Shown here piece after piece: positions 43,690 through 54,452 of a stretch of 64,000 nt of DNA. Position 1 is the stretch's first letter, and each line of letters opens with the position of its first letter. The stretch comes from Tuctoria greenei (taxonomy: Eukaryota; Streptophyta; Magnoliopsida; Poales; Poaceae), in the NCBI GenBank assembly GCA_036927565.1, contig JAYESD010000001.1:249579097-249643096 (forward strand), in the 5' to 3' direction. The notes beneath the pieces were generated by a model. That model worked only from the letters and a program-made list of their open reading frames with translations. It was not told the origin of the DNA and did not search any database. The position numbers and the translations under genes are program-made.

Positions 43690-44015
43690 GTAGGAGCATC
43701 TGCCGGCCGCTATGATTGTAGGAGCATCCGCCGGCCGCCACGCTTGTAGGAGCATCCGCGGGCCGCCACGCTTGGAGGAGCAGTCCACCGGCCACCACGC
43801 TTGGAGGAGCATCCGCCGGCCGCCACGCTTGGAGGAGCATCTGCCGGCCGCTACGCTTGGAGGAGCATCCACCGGGCACCAAGCTTGTAGGAGCATCCGC
43901 CGGCCGCCACTCTTGTAGGAGCATCCGCCGGCCGCCAAGCTTGGAGGACCAACCACCGGCCACCACGCTTGGAGGAGCATCCGCCGGCCGCCACGCTTGT
44001 AGGAGAATCTGTCGG
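43690..44015. repeat. 28-bp GC-rich minisatellite (about 11 copies)
   Basis: GGAGGAGCATCCGCCGGCCG plus CCACGCTT repeats in 28-bp steps (for example 43803 and 43831). It ends about 100 bp before the TNP2 start codon. Because 28 is not a multiple of three, every frame is traversed, giving spurious long frames on both strands (43258-44076). Confidence 0.92.
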
Positions 44016-44123
44016 CCGCAGCGCGTGGAGTAACAATAGCTAGGTACAATTGCTCACATAATGTGTTATTGTACATCTATCCTCTTACGGATAGGCTGAT
44101 GGTTGATTGAATTGTAGGAAGCG

Positions 44124-47100
44124 ATGTCAGAAGATAAGACATGGATGGGAAAAGACAGGCATACGAGGGAGTGGCAGGATGGAATGAAGTCATTTTTAAA
44201 TTTTGCATTTCAGGGCACTCGTGAAGGAGGAACTATGCCTTGTCCTTGTACGAGATGTCGTAATATTTGCCACAAGACACGCAAGGGAGTTCATTTACAC
44301 CTGCTCAGAAATGGGATGTTATTGGATTATACTTGTTGGATACACCATGGAGAAATACGAGTTCAGGAAAATATTGATGAGGAATCAGCAAATAATGAGG
44401 AGATAATTTCTGATGATGGTGCTATGCAAAATATGTTGTCCAGTATACATAGAGGCACTGATCATGGTGGTACTTCAGCAGATGTTGATGATCAAGAAAA
44501 TGCTATAAACCAGCAGGAGCCAACTGGGGATGCAAAGAAATTCTATGACTTATTAACTGATGCCAAAAAGGAGTTGTATCCAGGTTGTTCGCAGCTGACC
44601 CAATTATCCTACATTGTTAGGTTCTACCAGATAAAGTGTTTAACTGGTATGAGCAAAGTAGCTTTTGAGATGTTACTTGAACTATTCTCATTTGCGCTTC
44701 CAAAGGGCCACTGCATTCCTAATACACTTGATAAACTTCAGAAGGTCGTTCGTGACCTCGGGCTGGACTACCAAAAGATCGATGCATGTGTCAATGACTA
44801 TGTGTTATTCCAGAAGGACTATTCTCTACTGAATAGTTGCCCAAAATGTGGTGAATTAAGATGGAAAAATAGTACTGCTAGGGATGCAAGAGAGGCTTTA
44901 CCTTGTGGAAAATCCAAGAAGCTTGTAGCACGCAAGGTTCTACGTTACTTCCCTCTTATTCCCCATCTACAAAGGTTTTATATGGGAGAATCAACGGCAT
45001 CAAACATGCGCTGGCACAAAGAAGGTCGTGCTGATGATGGAATATTACGCCATCCCGCCAATTCGAAAGCATAGAAGCATTTTGATAGCATTTACCCAAA
45101 TTTCTCATCTGATCCTCGCAACATAAGACTTGAGCTAGCATCTGATGGTTTCAATCCTTTTGGATTAATGAATGTTTCTTACAGTACATGGCCTATGATT
45201 GTAATCCCTTATAATCTACCACCTTGGTTGTGTATGAAGCAGTCTTATTGGGTGATGTCAATGATAATTCCTGGGCCAAAGTCACCTGGAAACAACATTG
45301 ATGTGTATCTGCAGCCTTTGATTGATGAGCTACTAAAATTATGGTCTGGTGGTGTTGAAACATATGACAGTTTAAAGATAGAGACATTTGTCATGCGAGC
45401 TTCTTTATTGTGGACAATAAATGATTTTCCAGCATATGCAATGCTATGTGGATGGAGCACAAAAGGGAAGCTAGCATGTCCATACTGCCATATAAACACT
45501 GACGCCTTCTGGTTGAAATATGGACGAAAGCATTGTTACATGGGTCATCGTCGTTTCCTACCTCAGGATCACAGATGGCGTTGAAACAAAGGTTCTTTCA
45601 ACAACAAGGCAAAGAATAGAGAGGCTCCAACATCACTCTCTGGTGACGAAGTACTCCATCAATACGAGTGTTTTGATCAAGTGAGTTTTGGACCGACGAA
45701 TAATAAGAGAAAGCACACCGAGGAAAATAGATGGCATAATTGGAAGAAGAAAAGTATATTTTTCGACCTCCCTTATTGGAAGACATTGCTAATAAGGCAT
45801 AACTTGGATGCCATGCACATTGAGAAAAACATTTTTGATAGCATATTGGGGACATTGCTTGCTATGGATGGTAAAACAAAAGATAGTCTACAAGCTCATC
45901 TTGATATGAAGGATATGGGTATACGGCCAGATCAACAACCGAAGTTCATAAAGAGCAAGTACACATTCCCACCAGCATTATATACTTTGGGCAAAGATGA
46001 GAAGACCACCTTGTGCAAGTTTTTGGGGAATGTGAAGGTTCCCGATGGTTATGCCTCAAACATCAAGAGATGTGTGGACATAAAAGCATGTAAGGTATCG
46101 GGTCTAAAAACTCATGACTGCCATATTATATTTTAGAAGCTCCTTCCTATTGCAATACATAACATATTGCCTGAAAAGGTTGTTGCACCTTTAATTGAGT
46201 TTAGCACATTCTTTTCTGGAATTTGTTCTAAAGAATTGGCGGAACCAGATTTAGACAAGATGAGCAAACAAATTCCTGAAACAATTTGTAAGCTTGAGAT
46301 GTTGTTTCCTCCCGCTTTCTTTGATATCATGGTACATCTTCCAACCCATCTTGCCGAAGAAGCACGGTTGGGTGGACCTGTTTCTTACAGATGGATGTAT
46401 CCAATTGAGAGGTACCTTGGTACATTGAAGAGGTATGTACGTAACAAAGCTCACCTGGAGGGTTCTATAGCTGAGGGATATATTGCCGAAGACTGTATGA
46501 CTTTTTGCAGTCAGTTTTTGGATAACATCAGCACCAAGTGTAATAGGCCAGAACGTCATGAAGCTGCAGCTACAAATGAACCTTCTGTTGATAATTCTAA
46601 CATATTTATAGAAGTTGATAATTCTAAAAAAGGGTATAAATGGGACCAACTTACTATGGTGGAACTACATAACATCAGACATTATCTTATTACTAACGTT
46701 GAAGAGGTTGCTCCATGGATCAAGTAATAACGTATAACTCAGATGTTGTATACTATATATATGGCTTATTGTAGATGGCTAATTTAATTTTGTACCCTTT
46801 TCAGTGAGCATATTGAAGAGCTGAAAAAGATTCATTCTCGTGATGTTGATAAACGCCATAGAGATGAGTTTGTTGATTGGTTTCAGAAACGAGTAAGTAC
46901 ATGCAAGTTTGCACTTTGATGAAATATTGAACAAATATGTGTTCTGAAATTGGTTTGTCGTCGATAACCCCTGTTATACTAATGTGTACAGATTACGACA
47001 TTACACAAAGAAGGCAAAGCAACCGATTATTTGTATGCATTATCTAGAGGACCTGATCGTCGGGCACATTTTTTTAGTCGGTTATTCATCAATGGCTTCT

Positions 47101-47700
47101 TCTTTCGAACTGTAGATGTGGAAAAAGATTTACGGACCCAAAATAGTGGTATTGTTGTTCGGGGCACAGATCATGATTGGTCTGGAGTAATCAAGAAAAT
47201 CATTGTTGTTGATTTTGAAAAAAAAAATCAAGAGGTTCTATTATTTCAGTGTGAATGGTTTGATCGGCCTTTTGGAAGCAGTCAGAACCAAAGAAGAGGC
47301 TACAAAGAGGATCAATACGGAATGATAAATGTTGACACTACTATGTTTCGATTCCAGTATGAGCCTTACATTCTAGCCACCCAAGCAGAACAAGTTTTTT
47401 ATTTTCCAAGTGTGAAGCATCCTAAATGGGCTACAGTTGTTAAAACGAAGCCACAGAACATTTCATGATGATCTGCTTACTGATGATATCAATAATGAGG
47501 ATACGACCGCATGGGCTAGGAATGACATTGAGGGAGCCAGCGGCGATGCTTCCACTCTTATAATGACAACGTCAGGTGATCGGTTTGAGGTAGATGGAGT
47601 TGCATCAGAAAATGAAGACGACGACGACGACGATACATATACCAATGATGGTCATGTAGCTCCATTGTGGGGGGACGACAGCGAAGATGATGAATTTTAG
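44124..47700 (+). pseudogene. TNP2-type CACTA transposase gene (Transposase_21), three premature stops
   Basis: ATG at 44124 (MSEDKTWMGKDRHTREW) opens the Transpos_assoc domain with its CPCTRCRNICHKTR zinc-like motif (about residues 40-55). Next come the catalytic Transposase_21 region (ASDGFNPFGLMNVSYSTWP, NNIDVYLQPLIDELLKLW, NDFPAYAMLCGWSTKG, CPYCHINTDAFWLK) and the conserved HNLDAMHIEKNIFDSI. Then come DUF4218 (FPPAFFDIMVHLPTHLAEEA, YPIERYLGTLKRYVRNKAH) and DUF4216 (EWFDRPFGSS). The first exon is one frame of about 866 codons broken by stops at 45072, 45582 and 46134, each explicable by a single transition. Introns have plausible sites (46724 GTAATA to 46804; 46893 GTAAGT to 46991). A frameshift near 47455 precedes the acidic C-terminus ending at 47700. 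It should cut CACTA ends if intact. Confidence 0.9.
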
Positions 47701-47702
47701 TA

Positions 47703-48398
47703 TAATTAAGTACGTGACATGTAGCTCCACAATGAATTCATCCGTCCGAACCCGACATTTATTTTTCAGTTACTTATATTTGCTACCCGAAAAGTACCCG
47801 ATACCCGATATTTCGGTCTTTTCAGTTCCGGTCTCAGTTTTATCGGTTTCGGTTTTTCCGTCTCGGTTTATTTACCCACCCCTAATTTACGTAGTAGTAG
47901 CATATATATGGGATATACATATTTCTCCTGCATGTTTTTTTTTGCAAAACTATTTAGTGATATATCCTATGTGCATATTACATATGTAAAACTAATGTAA
48001 AGTATAAAACTTTTTCAAAGGGAAGTCTTAGGTTTCGTCAAATCTATCTTTCAGATTTACGCAATTTTGATCAGTTTTAACAATACAAGAATTGTACTTT
48101 TAGATTCACCATGAAAATATTTTCATAATATACAATCTAGTACTACATGTTATTGAAGTTAATAAATTCCATATAAATCATTTGTCAAAGGTAATTAGTT
48201 CGACCAAAACAGAAATAGAGTTGAGTTGCGGCAGAGGAAGTATTATACGTTGATGTTTGCCGCATAAGGTTTCGTCCTTCGTTCAAGCCGTAGCCATTTG
48301 TATAGACGGCTGATGCGACCGGGCGCACCGAGCTTACGTGCGCACCAATCACCGAGGCGCCTTAGACGCGCGCAGTGCATGCGTTGAAATCACCTACG
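47703..48398. other. Spacer 3' of TNP2, no gene seen
   Basis: Near 47770-47885 short CCCGATA and TCGGTTT words recur, as in some degenerate hAT-type MITEs. No termini were found. The remainder is A/T-rich. Confidence 0.45.
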
Positions 48399-48487
48399 GT
48401 ACTGCAGGTGCAGTAACAGTCACTGACATGTGGGTCCGGCTGGCCGTGGGGCCCACATGTCAGTGACTTTTACTGCACCTGCAGTAC
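48399..48487. repeat. Near-perfect hairpin palindrome
   Basis: Arms of about 37 bp: GTACTGCAGGTGCAGTAACA... and its complement ending TTTACTGCACCTGCAGTAC enclose CACTGACATGTGGG / CCCACATGTCAGTG with a loop of about 16 bp. Only one or two mismatches. Confidence 0.85.
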
Positions 48488-48980
48488 TGCAGAGGTTATG
48501 CATCCCGCATGCGCATCTTTGAATTCAATTGGAACTGCTCCGTGTCCCATCACCGCTGTACCGTGAACCACTGCGGATGGTCTTAAAGGCAGGCCCGGCT
48601 CTGGGCCTAGGCGGGCGGAAATAAATTTTCTGCGATCCTCGAGAACGGATCGAGGGGAAGGCTCATCGCCCATAGCGGTCGTGTAGCTTCCGTCCCCTCG
48701 ACCTGTTGGCGATGAGCCTTCTCCTCATCCGTCCTCGAGTTCGCAGCGGCCACGACGCCGCTACTACCCTGCTTCTAGACTGAGGACGCTGATGATCCGC
48801 AACATACTTTTAAATCTGCGTTTTGGTATTCTTCCCCTCATACTTGTTGATGTGTTAATACCTGATGTTTTACATCGTTGAGTATGTTACGGATTATCAG
48901 CGTCGTTAGTCCAGCATTGAATCGTCAGGAGGCAAAAAGTAATGAACATCATTGATCAGCACTGCGCCGAGGAGAACGCA
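48488..48980. other. Spacer before the right subterminal array
   Basis: Contains CAGGCCCGGCTCTGGGCCTA near 48590 and GAGCCTTC.CCTC words in both orientations near 48650-48725. No gene recognised. Confidence 0.45.
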
Positions 48981-48984
48981 AAAA

Positions 48985-51564
48985 TTGTTTGCTGATTCGT
49001 GGCAACAGATCCTAATGCAACGACTGTGTTCCGTGGCAATAAAGTTGTAACGCCACAAACCAGTAATTCATGGCAACAGATCCTAATACAATGATTGTGT
49101 TCCATGGCAATAAAGTTGTAACGCCACGAACCAGACTATCATGGCAACACATCCTAATGCAAAGATTCTGTTTCATTGCATTACGGTCCAAATGCAACTG
49201 TTTGCTGATCCGTGGCAACAGATCCTAATGCAACGACTGTGTTCCGTGGCAATAAAGCTGTAACGCCACGAACCAGTAATTCGTGGCAACAGATCTTAAT
49301 GGAACATTTGTGTTCCGTGGCAATAAAGTTGTAATGCCACGAACCAGTAATTCATGGCAACAAATCCTAATGCAACGATTGTGTTCCGTGGTAATAAAGT
49401 TGTAACGCCACGAACCAGAGTATCGTGGCAACACATCCTAATGCAATGATTCTGTTTCGTTGCATTATGATCCAAATGCAACTGTTTGCTGATTCGTGGC
49501 AATAGATCCTAATGCAACGACTGTGTTCTGTGGCAATAAAGCTGTAACGCCACGAACCAGTAATTCTTGGCAACAGACCCTAATGCAACGACTGTGTTCT
49601 GTGGCAATAAAGTTGTAACGCCATGAACCAGTATTTTGTGGTAACAGATCCTAATGCAACGACTGTGTTCCGTGGCAATAAAGCTGTAATGCCACGAACC
49701 AGTAATTCGTGGCAACAGATCCTAATGCAACGACTGTTTTCCGTGGCAATAAAGCTGTAATGCCACGAACCAGTATTTAGTGGCAACAGATCCTAATGTA
49801 ACGACTGTGGTACGTGGCAATAAAGTTGTAACGCTACGAACTAGTAATTCATAGCAATAGATCCTAATGCAACGATTGTGTTCTGTGGCAATAAAGTTGT
49901 AACGCCACGAACGAGAGTATCGTGACAACACATCCTAATGCAACGATTCTGTTTCGTTGCATTACGGTCCAAATGCAACTGTTTGCTGATCCGTGGCAAC
50001 AGATCCTAATGCAACGACTGTGTTCCGTGGCAATAAAGTTGTAACGCCACGAACAAGTAATTCGTGGCCACGGATCCTAATGCAACGACTGTGTTCCATG
50101 GAAATAAAGCTGTAACGCCACGAACCAGTAATTCGTGGCAATAGATCCTAATGCAACATTGGTGTTCCGTGGCAATAAAGTTGTAATGCCCCGAACCAGT
50201 AATTCGTGGCAACAGATCGTAATGCAACGATTGTGTTCTGTGGCAATAAAGCTGTAACGCCACAAACCAGAGTATCGTAGCAACACATCCTAATGCAACG
50301 ATTCTATTTCGTTGCATTACGGTCCAAGTACAACTGTTTGCTGATTCGTGGCAACAGATCCTAATGCAACAACTGTGTTTCGTGGCAATAAAGTTGTAAC
50401 ACCACGAACCAGTAATTCGTGGCAACAGATCCTAATGCAACAACTGTGTTTCGTGGCAATAAAGTTGTAACGCCACGAACCAGTATTTCGAAGCAACAGA
50501 TCCTAATGCAATGACTGTGTTCTGTGGCAATAAAGTTGTAACGCCACGAGCCAGTAATTCATGGCAACAGATCCTAATGCAACGACTGTTTTCCGTGGCA
50601 ATAAAGCTGTAACGCCACGAACCAGTATTTCGTGGCAACAGATCCTAATGCAACGATTGTGTTTCGTGGTAATAAAGCTGTAACACCACGAACCAGAGTA
50701 TCGTGGCAACACATCCTAATGCAACGATTTTGTTTCGTTGCATTACGGTCCAAATGCAACTGTTTGTTGATCCGTGGCAACAGATCCTAATGCAACGACT
50801 GTGTTCCGTGGCAATAAAGTTGTAATGCCACGAACTAGTAATTCATGGCAACAGATCCTAATGCAATGACTGTTTTCTGTGGCAATAAAGTTGTAACGCC
50901 ATGAACCAGTATTTCATGGCAACAGATCCTAATGCAACGATTGTGTTCCGTGGCAATAAAGCTGTAACGCCACGAACCAGTAATTCGTGGCAACAGATCC
51001 TAATGCAACGATTGTATTTTGTGGCAATAAAGATGTAACGCCACGAACTAGAGTATCGTGGCAACACATACTAATGCAACAATTTTGTTTTGTTGCATTA
51101 CAGTCCAAATGCAACTGTTTGCTGATTCGTGGCAACAGATCCTAATGCAACGACTGTGTTTCGTGGCAATAAAGTTGTAACGCCACTAACCAGTAATTCG
51201 TGGCAACAGATCCTAATGCAATGATTTTGTTCCGTGGCAATAAAGCTTTAACGCCACGAACCAGTAATTCGTGGCAACAGATCCTAATGCAACGACTGTT
51301 TTTCGTGGCAATAAAGTTGTAACGTCACGAACCAGTATTTTGTGGCAACAGATCCTAATGCAACGATTGTGGTCCGTTGCATTAGCATCCTGACGCCACG
51401 AACTAGTGATTCGTGGCAACAGATCCTAATGCAACGATTGTGTTCCGTGACGATAGATACTAGTGTCATGAACTAGTGAATCGTGACAAAAAGTCAAGCT
51501 TACTGCAACGATTTAGTATTCGTTGCAGTACAATAGTTGCAACAGGTCGGAATTCTTGTAGTGT
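48985..51564. repeat. Right subterminal array: 71-bp repeat with higher-order spacers
   Basis: The unit TTCGTGGCAACAGATCCTAA + TGCAACGACTGTGTTCCGTG + GCAATAAAGTTGTAACGCCA + CGAACCAGTAA repeats every 71 bp, about 33 times. A variant unit with TTGCATTACGGTCCAAATGC recurs near 49176, 49460, 49957, 50311, 50738 and 51092. Those gaps are close to 4, 7, 5, 6 and 5 units. The many minus-strand frames of 68-69 residues here reflect the period, not genes. The array ends in the CACTA terminus GAATTCTTGTAGTG. Confidence 0.93.
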
Positions 51565-52420
51565 ATAATAAGTCAAATGTAATTTATAAGAATACTATAA
51601 ATTTTCAATAATATTCAATTCTGGAAACTGATATATACAATAAGCTAGATTATTTTATTAATATTATTCAAATTTTAGAACGTAAAATTAACAAAAAAAT
51701 AACTACTATCAGTTTAGCAAAGACATGCTGACCAGATCCTGTAACAACTATTTTAGATGAGATTTTGTTACTATAATCATAGAAGAACCCAGTGCTACCG
51801 GCACAACAACCAACACCGTCATTTTCCATTGCTTGTGACGAAATATGGCTTCCTGCCAACCAGATCTAAAAAAAATTCAAAACACCCTAATTCAGACATC
51901 TGAAACGGTAAAATTGTAATTCCGAGCGGCTAGAAGTCAAGAACTCGTGCGACATTCCATAACTAGATGGCCCCAGCCAACCCTTAGTTCGAAATCTCGA
52001 TTACTGCGAAACAGAGAAGATCACGCTTACCGATTCCAACTGAGTATAGGGCACGAACCACTAAACCAACCCGGTTGTTTGCAAGTTTGAAGGTGAAGTG
52101 CCTGAAACAGCTAGTGGTAAAGAATGGGGTTGGGGCAACCAGCTGTCGACAGGCAACCAAACAATACGGGGACTGTATGCTTCATCTCGATATGGGGAGA
52201 AAAAAAAGGCAAGCAGTAATTTGGGCTGTTGGCAGGCTGGACACTGGACAGTGTGCCAAATTTAGCTGATTTTTTGGTGGAAATAGTTTTTTATCAGGCC
52301 CTACCGATAAGAAAGAAGTTTCAGGGAATTTGTTTTCCTTGCCTGTCACAACGAGTCGGGGCTACAGAAATAGCATCCAGTATCATGGGAACTCGGGAGC
52401 GGACCGAAGAGGGAGGGAAC
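51565..52420. other. Flank of the CACTA block and possible tubulin intron remnant
   Basis: Begins with the TAT duplication. No gene is supported. The part next to 52420 follows the tubulin exon at a GT and may be intron-derived. Confidence 0.45.
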
Positions 52421-52663
52421 TTGACAGTCGCAGTTCTCCGCCTCCTTTCGGAGGACGTTGAGCACGGAGTCGAAGACCTCGGAACGAAGCGGCTGCAGGA
52501 CACCATATTGCAGTGGACCTTCACGCGCTCCGGCTGCAGGTCCGACATGCCCACGTACAACCCCGTCGAGTCGATATTGTGGTCACCACACACCACCTCC
52601 CCAGAACTTGGACCCGATCTGGTCCCCGCACTGCCCATCCTGAACGTGCAGAATCTCCCTCGT
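52421..52663 (-). pseudogene. Beta-tubulin exon-1 pseudogene
   Basis: The minus strand from 52663 reads (T)REILHVQDGQCGDQIGSKFW, then after a +1 shift VVCGDHNIDSTGLYVG and MSDLQPERVKVHCNMVSCSR, FVPR. It then skips about 48 residues and resumes VFDSVLNVLRKEAENCDCQ at the exon boundary, followed by GT. This corresponds to residues 1-131 of plant beta-tubulin, whose first intron lies here. The start ATG is ACG. The GTP-binding GQCGNQ motif reads GQCGDQ. Internal deletion, frameshift and lost start make it non-functional. The exon-2 fragment at 8172-8397 is on the same strand. Confidence 0.88.
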
Positions 52664-53255
52664 CTTGCTCTCCTGTATCCGCGCGAGGAAATTCCAGGTG
52701 AAATCGAACGGTTTCGATGCGACGACGAACTCGTCCCCAATCCCCATCAACAAATCCCCCAAAACGAACGAACGGAACTGCCAAAAAAAACTAAAAACCG
52801 ACCGAATCGAACCCTAAGAAATTTGGGAGCAAAAGGGTTCGATTGTGGAATTATGAGGGGGCACGATCGGATCGGACTAATTCTTGAGAGTGGGAGAGAT
52901 GAAATAATTCGGGGGGGCGCGGATGTTCGTCGTGCAGAGGAGGGTGTGAAACGGGGCGTACTAGTTTTATAGCGGCGGTGTTGCCAGGGCACCGGATGGG
53001 ACACACGGTTGGTTTCCCTCAAAGCCCCCGTGCTGTGAAACGTCAACCGTTCGATGCGTGCACCGGGCGGCCGCGTGCACCAACTCAAAGTGGCCCGTTG
53101 TTTGTTCATTGCTTTCTGAATTTGAATTTTGAAAGCGTGGGCAGTGATGCTAGGGGCAGTAGCAGGTTTGCCCCCGCGCGTGCTCGTGACTTGTAAAGCC
53201 TAGAGGCAAGAACAGAAGGAGCGGCGCTAGATTTTATATCCAATCAAGAAGATAT
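52664..53255. other. 5' flank of the tubulin pseudogene
   Basis: Holds a probable 5' leader and promoter for the pseudogene. No other gene is supported; the long plus-strand frame 52229-52972 is antisense to the tubulin exon. Confidence 0.5.
52965..52971 (-). promoter_or_regulatory. TATA box upstream of the tubulin pseudogene
   Basis: Minus strand CCGCTATAAAACTAG, about 300 bp upstream of the original start codon position. Confidence 0.55.
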
Positions 53256-53720
53256 GTGTTTGGTTTGAAGTTAAAGTTAGATTGGATAGGATCATCCATA
53301 TTTTTTGTATTGGACGATCCAAGTTGATGTTTTCTTGGATGGATTGAATGATCCAATTTCTTGTTTGATAGGTTGGATGAAACTTGGATGGATTGGATTA
53401 TCTAAGTTGATAATTTCACATGATACTAATTATGTATATATCATTTATCATATTAATAGTAAATATTAATATTAATATCATAATTATAATTATTTAATCA
53501 ACACCAAACAAGTTAATTGTCACTAATTATGTTACTAAGAAGCATACTTAGATAAAGTGGATGGATTCATCCAACCAAAACTTCTGGACCACTTGGTCTA
53601 GTATGTATAAGGAATATTCCTTGAAGTTGGATGACTCTGTACATCTGACCGTGAAACAAATACATGATTGGACCACCCAATCCAGCTCAATCCAATCCAA
53701 TACAATGAACCAAATGCATC
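53256..53720. mobile_element. MITE with GTGTTTGGTT-type ends
   Basis: Left GTGTTTGGTTTGAAG... and right, reverse complemented, GCATTTGGTTCATTG form imperfect inverted ends. Both continue into GATTGGAT words, and GGATGGATT/AATCCATCC words fill the interior. This pattern is seen in Tourist-like MITEs; no target duplication was confirmed. Confidence 0.55.
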
Positions 53721-54452
53721 CAATAAAATTTAAGACCTATTTATTTTTTGAGACTCTTTTATAATTCTTAATTTTTTGACACAGATCTTCAACAAGGAGA
53801 CTATTTTGGGTTCTCTTCAACCGTTTTTCTATTCCTACCATTAGTAGCATGTTTGCCTGCCAGCTCGCCGCTCCTCACCCTCGCCTTACTCCCTGCCAAC
53901 TACGCGTACCGTACTGCAACAGCTACCGCAGAGCGGAGCAAGTGGATGATGACAGACCAGAGCTCCGGTGAGCAAGCCGGTGCGGCAAGATCGGGTAGAA
54001 TAAAAAAAACCAACAGATGTTAGAACGGTTTGTTTGTTCAAGGTCTTTATTTTGACTCACAAGTGAAAAGCAGCCCAAATTTGATATATGAATGGATCAC
54101 CTGTTCGAGACCATTTGGACTGCTCTTCAAGATACAAAATGAGTTTAGACTACGAGTTGGAGCGCTAAGGGTGGAATTAGTTTTGAGATCTTGCTTTCAG
54201 AAAATCTTGAGCCCATTTATATAGGAAAAAAGAAAATCAAAAGTCATGACTTGAATTCAAAGAGCTGGAAATAGATAAATCACTAGGTTGAATACAGGTA
54301 CATATGGTATACTCCAAACGAGCCTTCAAGAGAAAACAGGGGTGTTTTGTTACTGTAAATATTAAAATAGTGTTATTATATTCAAATTTAGTTGGAATAC
54401 AGAGATGGTACAAACTTGATATGGTATATTCAGCAATGTGTTTTATTACTTT
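53721..54452. other. Spacer, no gene seen
   Basis: A/T-rich sequence with short frames only, none with recognisable features. Confidence 0.45.

Larger units (their letters stand above)
17994..51564. mobile_element. Giant CACTA (En/Spm) transposon, about 33.6 kb
   Basis: The left end reads CACTACCAGGATTCCGG (17994). The right end, reverse complemented, reads CACTACAAGAATTCCGA (51564). Beyond these ends the match continues loosely (TTGCGACGA / TTGCAACTA). Flanking trinucleotides are identical: TAT at 17991-17993 and TAT at 51565-51567, the 3-bp duplication expected for CACTA. Both ends carry long arrays sharing the words TTGCAACGA and TTCGTGGCAA, as CACTA subterminal repeats do. Inside are a TNP1-type gene (minus) and a TNP2-type transposase gene (plus), plus nested elements and cargo genes. 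Autonomous plant CACTA elements are usually about 8-15 kb, so the excess is nested insertion or gene capture. Confidence 0.78.

Noticed and set aside
43258..44076. Minus-strand frame of 272 residues with RMLLQAW repeats
   Set aside because: Generated by the 28-bp minisatellite, whose period shifts frame at each unit.
49012..51469. Series of minus-strand frames of 61-139 residues, evenly spaced
   Set aside because: They recur with the 71-bp tandem period and no codon-level conservation; they are read-through of the subterminal array.
48985..51500. CRISPR-like repeat/spacer array
   Set aside because: Units are contiguous with no unique spacers, the genome is eukaryotic, and the array ends in a CACTA terminus.
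52229..52972. Plus-strand frame of 247 residues
   Set aside because: Antisense to the beta-tubulin exon-1 pseudogene and its promoter.
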